Source: Temnothorax longispinosus
Lineage: Eukaryota; Arthropoda; Insecta; Hymenoptera; Formicidae
Length of the DNA stretch: 64,000 nt
Direction: 5' to 3'
Assembly (NCBI RefSeq): GCF_030848805.1
Contig: NC_092361.1
Span: 17,753,406-17,817,405 of the forward strand
In this document: positions 26,903 through 40,530 of the stretch, one piece after another
Position numbering within the stretch: the first letter of the stretch is position 1
Layout of the letters: every line of letters begins with the position of its first letter
Program-made: the position numbers and the translations under genes
Notes under the pieces: generated by a model
What the model was told of the DNA's origin: nothing
What the model saw: the letters and a program-made list of their open reading frames with translations, nothing else
The model's database searches: none

Positions 26903-28350
26903 CTAGAAAGGATTTAAACTTGATTAACTTCAGTTTCGTATTAATCATCTAAGTTTAACAGAAATTTCATTTGAGATTTATTAGAATATTATACGGTGCA
27001 TTCACCGTTGGAAATGAAGAAGTTCCGGCAAACGGTGACATTTCTGGCTCGACATAAAAGCTTGATTCTGAATCCGTACCGTAGAAGTTGTAGAAATCTT
27101 CTGAAATACTTTATGTGAAACTTTTAGAATTACTAAAATATTTTCCGTACCTTCAAAGAGTACTGTGCTTCCTTAATTTTCAATCCACGATTTATTATTG
27201 CTTTTTCAAAGTAGTATATCGATCGCTGACGCATGCTTTTAAAAGTACTTTGACCAATACAAAAAGAAAGAGATGGCAAAAAAAATCTTATCGGATGTAA
27301 TATATTTTGATGCAAGTCGCGAGTTTCATTAGTGACTAATTACGAGTTATTTTTTTGCCGCAACCGCGTCGAGCAATGCAATCGACCGCCTTTAATTTGC
27401 GGCTATTGTCCGCGCCGACCTGCGCATGCAATGTTGGTATGTTGGCATTTGTTCCTGATTTAGCATCGCATTATCGGTCGCAATAACACAATCTCGCAAT
27501 CTCACCGCCTGCAGAGATGCCATGTCCGTTTCGCGTGAACATACATGCGTGCATAATGATGCAAATTGGTTTATAAATCGCCCATATTTGATTTTATCTC
27601 GGCGCGAACACGCGCATCGCGCTACTGACCGACACGACACGGATTTTGACACTGCGTTTCGTTTGAACATGTGTCACCGTGCATGAAACAAGTGTGTCAT
27701 AGTCACGTGTGCGAAAGCGTATACGTCGAGTGGGCGAGTCTCGATGCTTCATCAAGCTACCGCACTCCGAAGATATCGAGAATATCGAAGCTAGAATAAT
27801 GCTGCAGATCGTGTCAACCATAATATCTAAAATTGTATAATATCTTTGTTATATTAATATTATAACAAAGTTGCAAATTTCAATCTTTGCGCATTATTTT
27901 ACGTAATACATGCGTTGCAGTAATTTACTTTATTTAGAAAAAAAGACAAGGCACGAAAAGTAAGGACATAATATTTTATTCGAAATTTAAAAAAACGGTG
28001 ATCTAACTGAGAAACTAGATTTAAAAAAGATTAAAAAAAGACAATTTTATAATTGTCAATAAAAGGACAAACACACGCGTTCAATAAAAGTAAAGCTAAA
28101 TATACGGATCATACGGCCACTCTCCATGCAAACAATAAAAGATGTAGGTTTAATTGTAAAAAAGTAATAATTTATTGGATATTAGAAATAACAATCGTTT
28201 ATGTTTCGACTTACTTATTGTTAGTCTTCAGAACATGTTTGATCTATCTGATAAACTTACACTACAAAAACTTATAAAGAAACAATTTAAATTTTTAAAT
28301 TAACATCTTTTATTGTTTGTTCGGAGATTGACTGTATGACCTATATATTT
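26903..28350. other. gene-free region between two TA-flanked MITEs
   Basis: A GC-rich island lies at about 27.37-27.79 kb. A small dyad CTTTGTTATA/TATAACAAAG lies at about 27847-27870. Nothing coding was recognised. Confidence 0.5.
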
Positions 28351-28352
28351 TA

Positions 28353-28559
28353 CAGTCTTGGCCAAAATTATTAGACACTCTTCTAATCATTATGATGTAC
28401 TGAATCTAATACCAGGAAAGACTTTATTGCTTAAAAATTATCTATTAAAGTGTTCAGTATTATAAACGTATTATATGCGTTTATTTTTTATTTCTTTCAA
28501 AAATAAATGTTATTTTGAAAGAAATTTATATTAATAGGGTGTTTAATTTTGGCCCGTGT
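28353..28559. mobile_element. 207-bp Tc1/mariner-derived MITE
   Basis: The left end reads CAGTCTTGGCCAAAATTATT and the right end, in reverse complement, reads ACACGGGCCAAAATTAAACA. Both are flanked by TA (28351-28352 and 28560-28561). A terminal TTGGCCAAAA block followed by GACAC or ACACC is characteristic of Tc1-like ends. Near the right end an internal dyad (ATTTCTTTC against GAAAGAAAT) forms a hairpin. There is no transposase frame. Confidence 0.72.
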
Positions 28560-29900
28560 TATGATTGTCGTTTCTAAATTAAATATGAGTAATTACATTA
28601 CTCATATTTTACCATAAAGTTGCATTAAAATACATTGTATTTTGAATTTTAATGAGATTTTACAAAAACCTTTTATCTCCCTTGAAAAATTTAATCTTCG
28701 ATCTCTTACTGTCACAATATAAAAACAATATAACATTTGGCAGAATGTTTTGTGCGCCAGCTTACGTTAAGCGATATAAGATCTCTCGTAACGTTCAATC
28801 GGATACGTATTATAACGTCAAAGGTTGACAGAGGATCAAAAAGCGTTGACTATTACGATTTTCCGATACACTATAACGCTGTTGTAGCGAAACGTAATTT
28901 TCGCATGTGCATGTCGAGCGCAGAAGCCGGTCGAGAAAGAGTTCAACGGGTAACACGAGCAGCCGGAAAGGGATGCTTCGGTTACGATAAAAGCACGCTC
29001 GCGAATCCAAAATGCTCTTTCACTTTTGTATGCAGCAACCGTATCCATTTTAAGCCGGATACTCGTATACGCTCGTCTAGCAATTTTTTTCTTTTTCTCT
29101 TTATTTATCTTTTTTTTTTTACATACAGTCGTTTTAGAGCTATAGCCGTTTGCGCCGCATAAAGCATGGATATTTTCCGCATTGCCATGTTTTTCTCGAA
29201 CCCACATACCGCCCGTGCGAATCGATTGAATTTACATCGAGCGAATTTAAATCGATACGACATTTCGTCACTCGTTATAGTTTACGATAACGCGATCAGC
29301 GAGAAGTTTGACGGCGGATATCGTATCGATTTAAGCGTGCGCGCTCTCTCCTCGAATCTGAGCGAAATTTCAGAGGGAATTTTTAGCGGCGAGTTTTGCC
29401 ACGCGAGAGAGCAGCTGCAACTACTAAACTGCATAGGTACGTGTATTGATTGTTCGCACGCGATGCGCTTTGCATGTATACGCGCCGATGTTTCGCCGAT
29501 ATTTCGCGCGAAAAAACTCGCGAGACTGACGTACGAATGCAATCGATGATTTGCATATACGCGCCGATGTATAATACTTCACACGAGAAAACTCGCGCGA
29601 GCGACTGACGAGCCGAATGCAGTCGGCGACGTGATCGACGTGAGCGGCTATCGCAATTTTAATGAAACATCTTGCTCAATGTTACGCCGTCAAGATAACG
29701 GAACAATGCTCGCACGTTAATTAAAAATTCTCATAATTCAACTGCCGAGCTGCGCAACTGTTTCATAAAAGGCGTGTGCAGCGACAGATTTAAATGAAAA
29801 ATCGCCAATACCCGCTGACATCGCGTAAATTACAATTTTATGAGGTAACAAATGCATCAGCACGTGTTTAATATACACAACATAATATAAATGATTCATT

Positions 29901-29904
<4 letters not shown>

Positions 29905-29944
<40 letters not shown>
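29905..29944 (+). repeat. (AG)20 microsatellite
   Basis: Forty bases of uninterrupted AG in an AT-rich setting. Confidence 0.95.
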
Positions 29945-29948
<4 letters not shown>

Positions 29949-31569
29949 GAATTTTATAATTATTAAATTTAAAAATTTATTTTTTGCATTGTGTTTATTT
30001 TTAACATCGAAAAATATTATCTTTAATAATGAATTTACGTTTGACAGCGGAATATTTGAGCTGTAATAGTTGTAAATATTTTCAGCGACTAATTTAGGTA
30101 CATATCATATTCTCTTTTTATTGATATTTTTCTCTCCGCTCGGTCTCATAAAAATCCAGATTATTGCGATCCGCGATATCAAGCGCGGATGGAATAAATC
30201 TCGGTTGAATGGCTTTCCGAAATAAACTTGTGTTCTGCGTTCATCGATTTTTAGATAAAAGTAAAATTCCGTTCGTTTGTTTCGGCGTTTTTCGACGCGT
30301 TGTTTCTCCCTCGGACGTAACCGGATTCGTTCCGCCGTGCGTGTGTAAATCAAATGTCGCCATCGATTTCGTAAAACTACCCAGCGGCCAATGAGTCTCG
30401 CATCGTTCGTCCTCCGGATATAACGATACCGAGTCGTAGTACGGCGTCGGCTTCGTTGCGTATAACCACGCGAACGATTTTGACGTTTTCCAATACTTGC
30501 GGCGAAATCCGGCGGTCACGCTTATTCCTATGCACGCGCCGTCGACCTACGCGATCGACGAATCCGACTTTGACCAGCACGGGAAAGCACGAAATACAGA
30601 GGCTGCATGCAGATATGAATAGCTCGACACATATGTGACAAATGACGAATTCGAACAAAGACGGTATTTCAGATATCATTTTGATACTTTCGGGAATGAT
30701 ATATTCATATAGAAATTATAACTTGTATGTATATATAGAGGGAAGAATATATAAAATTTAAACATACAGAGAAATGTAAAGAACTAATGCAAAATGTAGA
30801 ATAATCATATAGAGAATAATTATTTTATATTGTGATTTATTATGGTGTTAATATTGTGGTATTAATATTGTACGGTTATTGTGAAATTATTACCAATTTA
30901 TATAAATGGTGTTAATAGGATGTTTGTAAATCCTCTTATTTTACAGTAAAATTTAACGTGGTTGGTATATTTGCAACGTGTTCGAGTATATACATTACGA
31001 ACAACTTAATTCCGATATTAGCCGTGACATAGTCAACTCTATTTCTAACATTGATACAGGGCAAATGGTGTTTGTCAGAAAAAAGCTAGATTTGGACAGA
31101 TAGTTGAAATAGAGGCACGCGTCAAAGCAGCTGGACCAATTTTTCCAGACACTCTAAATGCAAATCAGTCTTGTTATTTTCGCTGAGTACGGATTTTCGA
31201 GACTACGAACTTCTTTTATGGAAGTCGTGACAAGAGAAAATCAGTAATCCGTTTACATGCAGCAGCGGGCGCGAACAGTCCGCGACGTGTACCTAATCAC
31301 TCGGGTATCAAAGAAACGCTAATATTATTTCACATTTGAAAAAATTGCGTTAGCATTTATTTGCGTCTCTCTACATCATGACGATCGACTGGCCGCTCGT
31401 AAAAAAATTTGACCATTGATTAATTGATTGAAAACCAGAAAAAGACATTGATTTCAAGTGTGTTCATATTAAGCTTAGAAAAAGATAGAATTCTATCTTA
31501 GCACGTAAAAATTATAGCCAATTGAAAATTTTATATAAGACGAATTTTATTTAATAGAACATAAAAACG

Positions 31570-31608
31570 AAAGACAGAAAGAGAGAGGGAGAGAGAGACA
31601 GAGAGACA
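31570..31608 (+). repeat. imperfect (GA)n tract
   Basis: AGAGAGAGGGAGAGAGAGAC-type purine run with a few C interruptions. Confidence 0.8.
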
Positions 31609-32517
31609 TTAGTATTTAATGCAATCAGGAAATCAGAAATTGTTTGTAGATTTTTATTTATTTATATAATTATTTTATTTTTATTTATTATCATTGATTC
31701 CAATAATTGTTTTCTTAAAATTTGGATATTAAATTTTAATATGACTGAGTGCGCGTACGAGCACAGTATTTATAATTAAGCACAATAGCATTTGTAATTG
31801 AGCAATTGTGCAACGATGTTATTGGTATTTTCATTGCAGCAAGCAAATGAAACATTTTCCACGTAATTAATCTGACTGGTTGCGTTTTACGCAATCGCGC
31901 GCGCGGAACTCGCGCGTGAGAGATAATCTTATCATCAACGACAAGTGGTGGTTTGTTGATTCGCGACGTGTTTGATAAAGATACTGCGTGGGAACGATTG
32001 TTATCGATTTCGTGAAATTTATAAATTTTTTATTGTCATACATTTGGATTGAATTGCTCTTTTCATTTAACTACATACAATTAGATTTTCTTCGAAAAAT
32101 TGATCAAGTCAATGTCGCAACATAGTGTCTTATTAAAGCACTGTCAATCGCGAAGTCACAATTATGAGAAAGCCAATAGTATTCCGCGGATAAATAATAA
32201 AGTCATATATACAACTTATCCCTCATGAGATCTCACTCGAGAAAAATGACAGGGAATTTATTTTTCATTACTCGATGCGACTTTATTCATTTGCGTGTCC
32301 ATTTCACGTTTCTTCATATAGCGGCGAAGTGGAAAATTGTCTGCGAACGTAATATTATTCGTTCGCGGAACTCCAATTTTTCCACGTCATTGCGATCGCG
32401 CTGAATGGAGGTATATTCCCGAGGGATGTCGCGATCGATGAAACTTGAGAAAAGCGAGCGTAATACCGCGGGAATAGATAAAAGCTCTATTTGTTTCTAC
32501 TTTTTACATAATTATAC

Positions 32518-32577
32518 GTGATATTTGAACGTATCTGTCACAGGATTATAAGTGATATTTGAACGTATCTGTCACAG
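32518..32577. repeat. 34-bp tandem repeat, two copies
   Basis: GTGATATTTGAACGTATCTG followed by TCACAG is present twice without change, 34 bp apart. Confidence 0.85.
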
Positions 32578-33453
32578 AATTTTTATTTTAGATTTCATGT
32601 AAAGTTCGTTAGTCAAAGTGAGCCGTTAATCAAAGTGATTTCATCAGCTTCTCTGAGATATCTTGTTATCTTAGTCAGTTATAATGCCAATCAGGGTAAT
32701 TGTTACAGGAAATTAAATATCTTTGCGCCGCGTAATATCTTTAAAATTTTTAGTCATTACAAGAACAGCTATTTCACCAGTTATTGTAAAAATCAGAATA
32801 AATTGCGGTCTAATATTAAGCTCACAATTATTCCAAGTGACGAGAGAAAAGATTATTTCTAAAATACATAGAATTATACCAAATAACCAAATATGTAATG
32901 TAATTCATGTAATATTTTAAGTTTGTAAATACTTCTTATTTCTTATCTAGCATGAGATATAATATGCATCTAACTATAATTATGCATCTTTCATGGTTGG
33001 AGCGTTATTTCTATCTTTAATTGGATATTAAGAAGAAAAGTCAATGCCTTTTGCGAAATTGTTGAGTTGCGTAGCGCCATGTTGATAAATTACTTGGTTC
33101 TCAAGGGGACGCTTGATACGCCCGTAATAAAATAACCATCGCGAGATTGTTTTGTCAATTATAGCAAATTGAAGGCTCGTGTTGATTTTCTTTGAAGACT
33201 TGTAGTTATTTCCGAGCTTCATCGCGCAACATTGTCTTGCTGCAAAACGAATTATCGGAAATTCCGATGCATAATGACATAAGAAATGACAGTCAGACGG
33301 AAAAAAGTTATTTGCAACAAGATAAATGGAAGCTATAATTTATTAATTTATTTCATAGTACTATGTGTCTTTGTGTCACTAGAAAAATACTTTCGGATAA
33401 ATCGTGCATCGAAGCTAAGCGACAAGTCAAAATTGTCTTTTAAAATCTAAAGA

Positions 33454-33551
33454 CCCAAGTAGCAAGATGACGTTCAAAAACGTCTTATTGACGTTAAAGA
33501 CGTCATTAGGACGTTATTAATACGTCATTTGATGTCACTCTGCTACTTGGG
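33454..33551. mobile_element. 98-bp inverted-repeat element with seven phased ACGT-type motifs
   Basis: The termini are CCCAAGTAGCA and TGCTACTTGGG, a perfect 11-bp inverted repeat, and similarity continues inward to TGACGT against ACATCA. Between them ACGT occurs at 33470, 33480, 33491, 33500, 33511 and 33522, with a variant ATGT at 33532. The steps of 10, 11, 9, 11, 11 and 10 bp are close to one DNA turn. I could not define a target-site duplication. It may be a very short MITE or a conserved palindromic repeat. Confidence 0.65.
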
Positions 33552-36500
33552 GAAGTATTCTTAAAAAAATATTGAGATAGATTATTTTTATTTATCTATT
33601 TATACATATGTATATATAAATATGTTTAGGGTTCAATACGCCAAAAATAGCTATATTTCCAATAACATTTTGCAAAATATTGATGCTTTGATACTCCGAT
33701 CATAGAAAAATATAATATCCCACGGAAATTGATCGAGCAGCAATATAAAATACAGCAATATAAATGAGTTTCCTCACATGAAAGCAACATGAGATATTCT
33801 GCATATGAAACTTTCGAAACGTAGTCGATGATTATACGCTCATATACTCGTACGCTCGCTCGCGCATGTTATATTGCACGAACACACGATAGATAAACAA
33901 CGGGAAGAAAGTATCCAAAAGGACCTTTACATTTTACCTTGCGCTGTATCGCTCGGTCTATGCGGCGATACGCGACAAATGGTGCAACTAGTTTCGCGTA
34001 TTTGCCATCCTGCAAACAAATAAACAAACAGGAATTCCGAGCGTGCCTGTAACGCCATTTGTAACGTCTGTATCATGGCATCGATTTTACCGCGCTTTTC
34101 CGTGCAAAAATCCCGTTTCGCCTGCAAAGTATTTTCATTGCCGGTCTAGCTGCGAGAACGCGAGCTTAATGCTATTATTACCCCACATTATGCAATTATC
34201 CCAAGATTACCAAATAATGCGAACTACCTACCATTCGAGTATTATTACGCGCGTGTATTATTTTTTTTATGTCGTAATATCGTCGAGAATGCGACGTTAT
34301 TCGAAATTTTAAAATTGAACGCGGTAACTTGCGAGAAAAATTTTAATTCTTAATTGTAAATATCGAACATTACGGATAACAGTCTTAATAAGATTTTGCT
34401 GAATAAACGAAAAATAAATACCAGCGGAAATGAAACATGAAAAAATGACGTTAAGTAAATTTTAATACGATCTGTTTACCGTTTTAAAACGAGAAGAAGA
34501 TGAAATTATTATTACGATTTTAGCACCGCGTAATTAAAATTGTATGTAAATAATACGATAAATAATTTATTGCGCACAAATTTGTTCATCTTGTCATTAT
34601 TTTATAGCTTTGGGATTGAAATATTTAATATAATAGTCTTCTTTCATATATCCGATAGAGGTTGAATTAAATAAATTAGGTTGAAAGCATTTATTTCAAC
34701 TGCGTGTAAACTTAAAAAGATAAAAGATACATTTTAATTAAATCGTGATAAATATAAAAATATAATTACGCAGATATACATTTACTGAGCCTGGATGAGC
34801 CATATCTTTATTATATGTAATTTGAAAACACAAGTAATCCAGGAATTTGCTGATTAATTGTAAAAATGAAAGATAACGTATCTATACAAGTGATTAATAC
34901 TATCGAATATTAATTAATTAAGGAACGAAATAATTGCAGCTGATTTCCATTAGGGTTTTATATTACATAACTATCTTGACCATGTTGTTACGAAAATCAT
35001 GGGAACTAGTTAACAACTCAGTTCAACTCGAAACCCGCAGAATCTTGTGAAACTCTTGATGCTTCCTTGAATATTCCTAGTGCCTAGAGGCAATACCTGA
35101 TAACTATCGCAAGGAGCGTAATTAGTATATGGCACGAATTTTAAAATACAAGTTTCTAATTGTATTTTAAACATTTCATCCAATTATATGAATAAGTTTA
35201 AAACGATATATATTAGCTCTCTAGATTGCACCGTGTGGAAAAAAAAGAAAACCAATGTTTTATATTCCTCTGGGTAAATAAAGTCGTCCGTCCGCTGTTA
35301 AATCTCGTTTCCAAAGCGCGCGTGACTTTTTCGAAAGAATCAATTTAAATATAACAAAGAATTTATAAAGTGTAATACTTGTATAAAGATCCCACAAATC
35401 CCAGTTACGCTGCTGAGCGATTGAAAAATTCAGCAAAGACGATTGCGTCTCCTATCGTAAAGGTAAAGTTAGGTCAATCCGTGACAAGTTAAATTCTCGC
35501 GCGGACGAGTTTCAAATTCTTACTAAATTTGGCAACGAAGGCAAACGCGTTAACAAGTTATCTGACGCGAAGGAGTGTGTGTATGTGTGTGACAGGGGAT
35601 GTTAGATATTCCTACAGGAACCGTATACACATCGTAGGGCCTCCCGAGGGATCGGCCGGGATCGGATGTTAAATCCGTGAGACGAGCGTTACCCCGCGAC
35701 TTTATTCGACAACGGCTCTCGTAGTGACGAGGGTGGACGACGACGGAGTATCACTAAAACCGAAAGCAAACAGACGTGATGCAAAAATTTTGAAGAATAT
35801 AGAGAGTATGAAGAATATTTTATAACTTGCCGCTTAAATTTCAATAGATTCTATTTCGAATTCTATTACGGATTCGGAATTGATTTCTGAATAGATAAAA
35901 TGTCGAATAGATAAAATGCGCCAATAGCTTTCAGATTAATAAACGATTGAGAAAGAAACGTGAGCTAATTTTCAGAGGAAAACAAATGATAAAGTGAATA
36001 TTCTTTATCTTTTAAACTTTACAAGTGGATTTTGTATGTATAACATCTATATATGTATGTACAATTTCATTTTGAAACTTGTTACATGCAATACATGCAT
36101 GATACTGAAACTTGCGACAAGTAATAATGATCTTTCTATAACCAGACAAGTACGCATTTAGAGAACATGGTATATATGTAACCATTAACCATGTATATAC
36201 ATAAATGCACACGCAAGTATATATTGTACATAAGTATAGGTACTTATGCGAGAAAGGTATAAGTCTAGGTATAGATATAAAAGAATATTTAAGAATATTT
36301 CACAGCAATTGGCCAAAAAATGACGCTTGGTTACTTTAAGTTACTGGACAACTGGTTTTTCTTTACACGATATCTCGATGCGTGAGTCGAGTTTCTATAC
36401 GATTTACATTTTCACGACGCAAAATGATTTCCATAGAGCTAGTTCAAATCTTCAACCGAAATATTGGATATCACGATTTACATTACAATGATAATGTAAT

Positions 36501-39500
36501 TCTATAGATAATAGGTATAGATATGAATCCATTTCGGCATTTTACGTATTATTATATTTTTCCTTTAATATCGCTTGTGCAATTTATTATTTTACGTGAA
36601 AATTGCATGCGCATTATTTCCGTTATCAACTGCAGCGTTCCAAATGCAGCACTGCCGTTTTAAATAATTGCGTAATTATAGCAGCTCGTTAATTCTCCCA
36701 GGAATGTCTAGTTGCTGGTTATCTTACGAAACGCAAAATTGAATCAAGTGTTTGCACGTGGAATAGCAGTTCTAATGTGATTCCAACAAGCTCGATGTTC
36801 ATATAGTTACAGTAGCAAGAGCTTCTTTAGACGACAAGTTAATTTACGTCAGAATATAGGATAGATTCTATTTGCAATGTTGTGTAATATAAGAAACATT
36901 AAAAAAGATACATATACGTATGTATATGTATATATAAAAACATATATAACAGAATGTATCAAATCATACAATCGACATATCAAATTACACGTAGAATTCT
37001 ATCACGAAATCTGACGCAAATTATAGATCGCCTAAGTAATTTAAGCGAGTTTAAATAGTTCAGAGATCTTAAAGTCCGATATCGGAGGCTAAATATATAT
37101 GTGTGCTAAAATATAGAATATTTCTAGCAAAGTATGTAGGAAATTCATAAATTGTTGGAGTCCCTGAAATCGGATAGGAGTGGAAAATCACAAGAAGTGA
37201 AATTTTAGCGGCGGCAATATGATTTCACATATCTTTAGCGTGGATATTAAAATGAACTGCGTCACGTGCGAGATGTCGGGTATTATAAAAACCAAATATC
37301 GGATACGTTGGCGAACGATGACGAGGGGTCGATATCGTCTCTAATTGAAAGAGGATCCGTATTGCACCATAATCTCTGCCCTACGACGTCTTGTTCGTAA
37401 AATCGTGTACGATGTCAGTGATCCGACACCAGTTTATCAGTAACTAAAGATTTCCGACATAGTTATCTGTTTACGAATCTTATTCTACCATTCTGTAGGA
37501 ATGTTCGACAAAGTTCTTAGAGAGAAGAATGCTACTTGATACTTTTGAAACCCGCGGACGTCATTCTGCTCCCGTATTTACGGATTAATCATCTATAGTT
37601 CCCACGTCGGAGTAATTCGAGTAATTTGAGTAATTTTACTCGTCGAAACGAATTAAGTTATTATATCCGGAGAACGACCGAATCTATTATCCTTTTCTTT
37701 CCGTATTTTAATATATTATGATCGCGTTGTAACTTTGTCATGACCTCGTTAACATTATCGCCCGTGCACATGTTACTCTTAGGTAATACCATAGCGAGGC
37801 TGGCTCCGGCTTTGGCCGAGATAAGAAATCGATCGATATCCGTGCAAACGCACCTCTCACGATTTCAACGCAGCTCACGTACTTTAACTTGAGGGTGTTC
37901 GAACCACGAGCGTCATTAATCCTTTCCGAAAGATTGGCATATAAATGACAGTGTTCGCACGATTTAGTGCAAACGTCGGGATCGTACTTGCCGTAATTTC
38001 GTTTCACGAGAGGCAGACAGCTACAACGAACATTGATCTTATATATAATACTTCCATTTAATCCCGCGATGAATTATTGCCGTAATAGTAGCGATATTGG
38101 TTATCGCCTGTGATTTCAAGTTTCAGATTAATAGAACCTTTTCCGGCGCAGATATAATAACATATCGGTTTTTGTAGTATTTAACATGTCCCGACAGAGA
38201 AATTTAGGTAATGATATAATAATATCGTTGAGATGAAAATGAAGCTCATTACGGAAAGACAAATTGTCTGCGTGCGAAGAGTTAATATAACTTCCATTAA
38301 TAATGAAGAGAGCATGTTATAATATCACATGGAAATTTTGCTCAAATGAAAATTATTGATTGAACTTTTTTTTATTACATTACCTTTATACGAACAATTT
38401 TTTCCGCAAACAAAAATGTTCAAAATTTTTCATTTCAGGAATTCTAACATAACTTCCTATAACGAGCAAAAACTAAACAAAAATTAGTTAAAGTTAAGTA
38501 TGTAAAATATGCATGAATATTTAAATATCGCTTTAGTATGCTAAAGTTGCTCATTATTGTGTAATATAGGATCTAAAAGTATTAAATATTAATTAACTTG
38601 TAAAACAAAAAGTAAAGAATATAGGAACCAACAGATAATTATTCTAATAATAATTTTTCGAATGATCACTTCTCTTTTTGTATTCAGTATCACCTTGCAT
38701 CTAGTAGTAATACATCAGTTGATATAATCCGACATCGCCTAAGTGAATTGTACAGAAAAGAGTCGGACGTCGCAGGCAGCTCTTTATTTTATTTCATTCC
38801 GAAAGAGACTTTTATCCTTGGCGAAGTTTTTCTCGAGGGGTTCGGCCGACCAGTTGACATGGTCGGCCGAGAAACTCTCGCGGAACTCGATTCAACTTAA
38901 AGGTTCCGTTGACAAATCCTTCGGTCCGAAGTGGCTTTCCCTCTTGGAAGTCGCGCCGACCTAATTTTGTCGCTAAAAAAAATGCCCAGCGAACCGGAAT
39001 CGCTTTTTATTCCTGCGATTTACTGCCGACTCGTAAGGAAATTAATAGCGACACTCCTGGAAAGCGTTACATTTGGAATTTAGCACGCTTTTAAAACTCC
39101 GACCATTGCGAGATGAGTGTAGCCCGCCTAATGGCTGACTCGAACTACTTCGCGCGTCCGGGCACGTAGTTCCGATTCAAGGCCGGGTCATTGTCCGCGA
39201 ATGCGACACACGTGGATAAGCTTAATTCTTACTCAAAGGCACGCCAGTGCCTTTCCGTCAAAGTGATGAGGGCAACGTGATGGCGTACTCGAGAAAGAGA
39301 TGTCTTTCTGTATTATTTTCTTTTCATTTGAAGAGTCTTATCCGCTGCTTCTACAAAGCGGAAAAATGCGAGAAAATTGCGATTCGTGTCGCAAACATTA
39401 TTTATATGTAATATATATTTGTTTAAAGTTCGCAAAATTCTTTGAATTTCGTTAGATTGGTATTTTTAATTCGTAGAAGAGTCTTTGTCGTAATGAAGTA

Positions 39501-40500
39501 CACTCGAGCTGAAATATTCAATATTTCCTGATTGTCCCGATTTTGACGCGAAATTGTGCTATTCATAACGAGATAATTTATCGAGCGATGACGATATATG
39601 TGAACGCATATGATGAATTTCTGTAAACGCGATTTTCGCGTTACGAGAGTTAATAGACTCTTCGTCACTATAAGTGCTGTTGACCACTTAACCGGCGAAT
39701 ATATACACGTTTCTACGTATGTATACATTTCTGGTATGTATATATGACGTAGCATAGCATTGAGCTGTTTCTCACTACAAATCAGCGGGGGATTCTCGCC
39801 TCCTGCGGAAAATAGAAAACTAATGTGATCTGAGAATTCGACGCGAGCGATTGCGGAAGCGATTCGTCATGCGTAAAATTGCCTGGAAGTAATCTGCCGT
39901 GGGTTCGCCCACGTACTTGCAGCGAAACACGTTAGACAAGAGGTAACCTACGCGCGATATTCCTCGCGGACGGAACAGTTTGCGTAAAGTTGCCACGCGT
40001 ACCGACATAATGGAACAATTCCAGCACGACGAAACGGCGACACGTGGAACGACACGACGAACATTTGCGACCCTGATGCCTGCGAATACCGTGTCGATAC
40101 GGCGACACACCCGAAAGTGTGATGTGTTGAGACAGTGATAAATTTTACGCGGCTAAAATATGACTTATATACGAGACTGACTTCGTTCGCTGTGTAATAG
40201 GGTGATCTCTAACAAGAACGGAACACTCGCGAATAATTCTTCTAGAGTTTGAAGACACTAAAAGAGAAAACGTTGAGGAAAACATTTTTTATGATGCAGG
40301 TTAAATTCATCTTAGTGTCAGTTGCGCAAGAAGTAAGAATATATATTCTTTTATGTATGTGTATAAGAACATATGACGTAATATATATTTTTCCATTTGA
40401 GAAAAGTTGCGCGGAATACGAGACGTCTTACAATATAATATAAAAGTTCCATCGGAATTTTGCAATGAATTGCAGAATTTTTATTTTTTTTATCAAATTT
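33552..40500. other. gene-free region
   Basis: Mostly AT-rich. GC-richer islands lie at about 35.64-35.76, 37.77-37.99, 38.74-39.27 and 39.77-40.12 kb. None holds a recognisable exon. Confidence 0.5.
38842..38870. repeat. GC-rich hairpin, 11-bp stem with 7-nt loop
   Basis: TCGGCCGACCA and TGGTCGGCCGA flank the loop GTTGACA in a GC-rich island. The shape resembles a stem-loop or a paired binding site. Its function is unknown. Confidence 0.5.
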
Positions 40501-40513
40501 GACATATTGACTT

Positions 40514-40530
40514 TCACACCACTGGTGTGA
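40514..40530. promoter_or_regulatory. T-box-like palindrome
   Basis: TCACACCACTGGTGTGA is a perfect 17-bp odd palindrome. Each half contains the core T-box half-site GTGTGA. The classical Brachyury site is the same pair of half-sites joined without the extra central base and with AG in place of TG. It lies at the edge of a GC-richer block (40.5-40.95 kb). Confidence 0.3.

Larger units (their letters stand above)
28562..33453. other. gene-free region with GC-rich islands
   Basis: GC-richer blocks at 28.9-29.7 and 30.19-30.65 kb are open on both strands (up to 141 codons at 28737-29162), with no recognisable domain. A dyad AAATATGAGTAAT/ATTACTCATATTT lies near 28580-28610. Confidence 0.5.

Noticed and set aside
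28737..29207. 141-codon plus and 123-codon minus frames
   Set aside because: Mutually antisense, end in a Phe/Leu or Lys run from a T tract, and have no domain.
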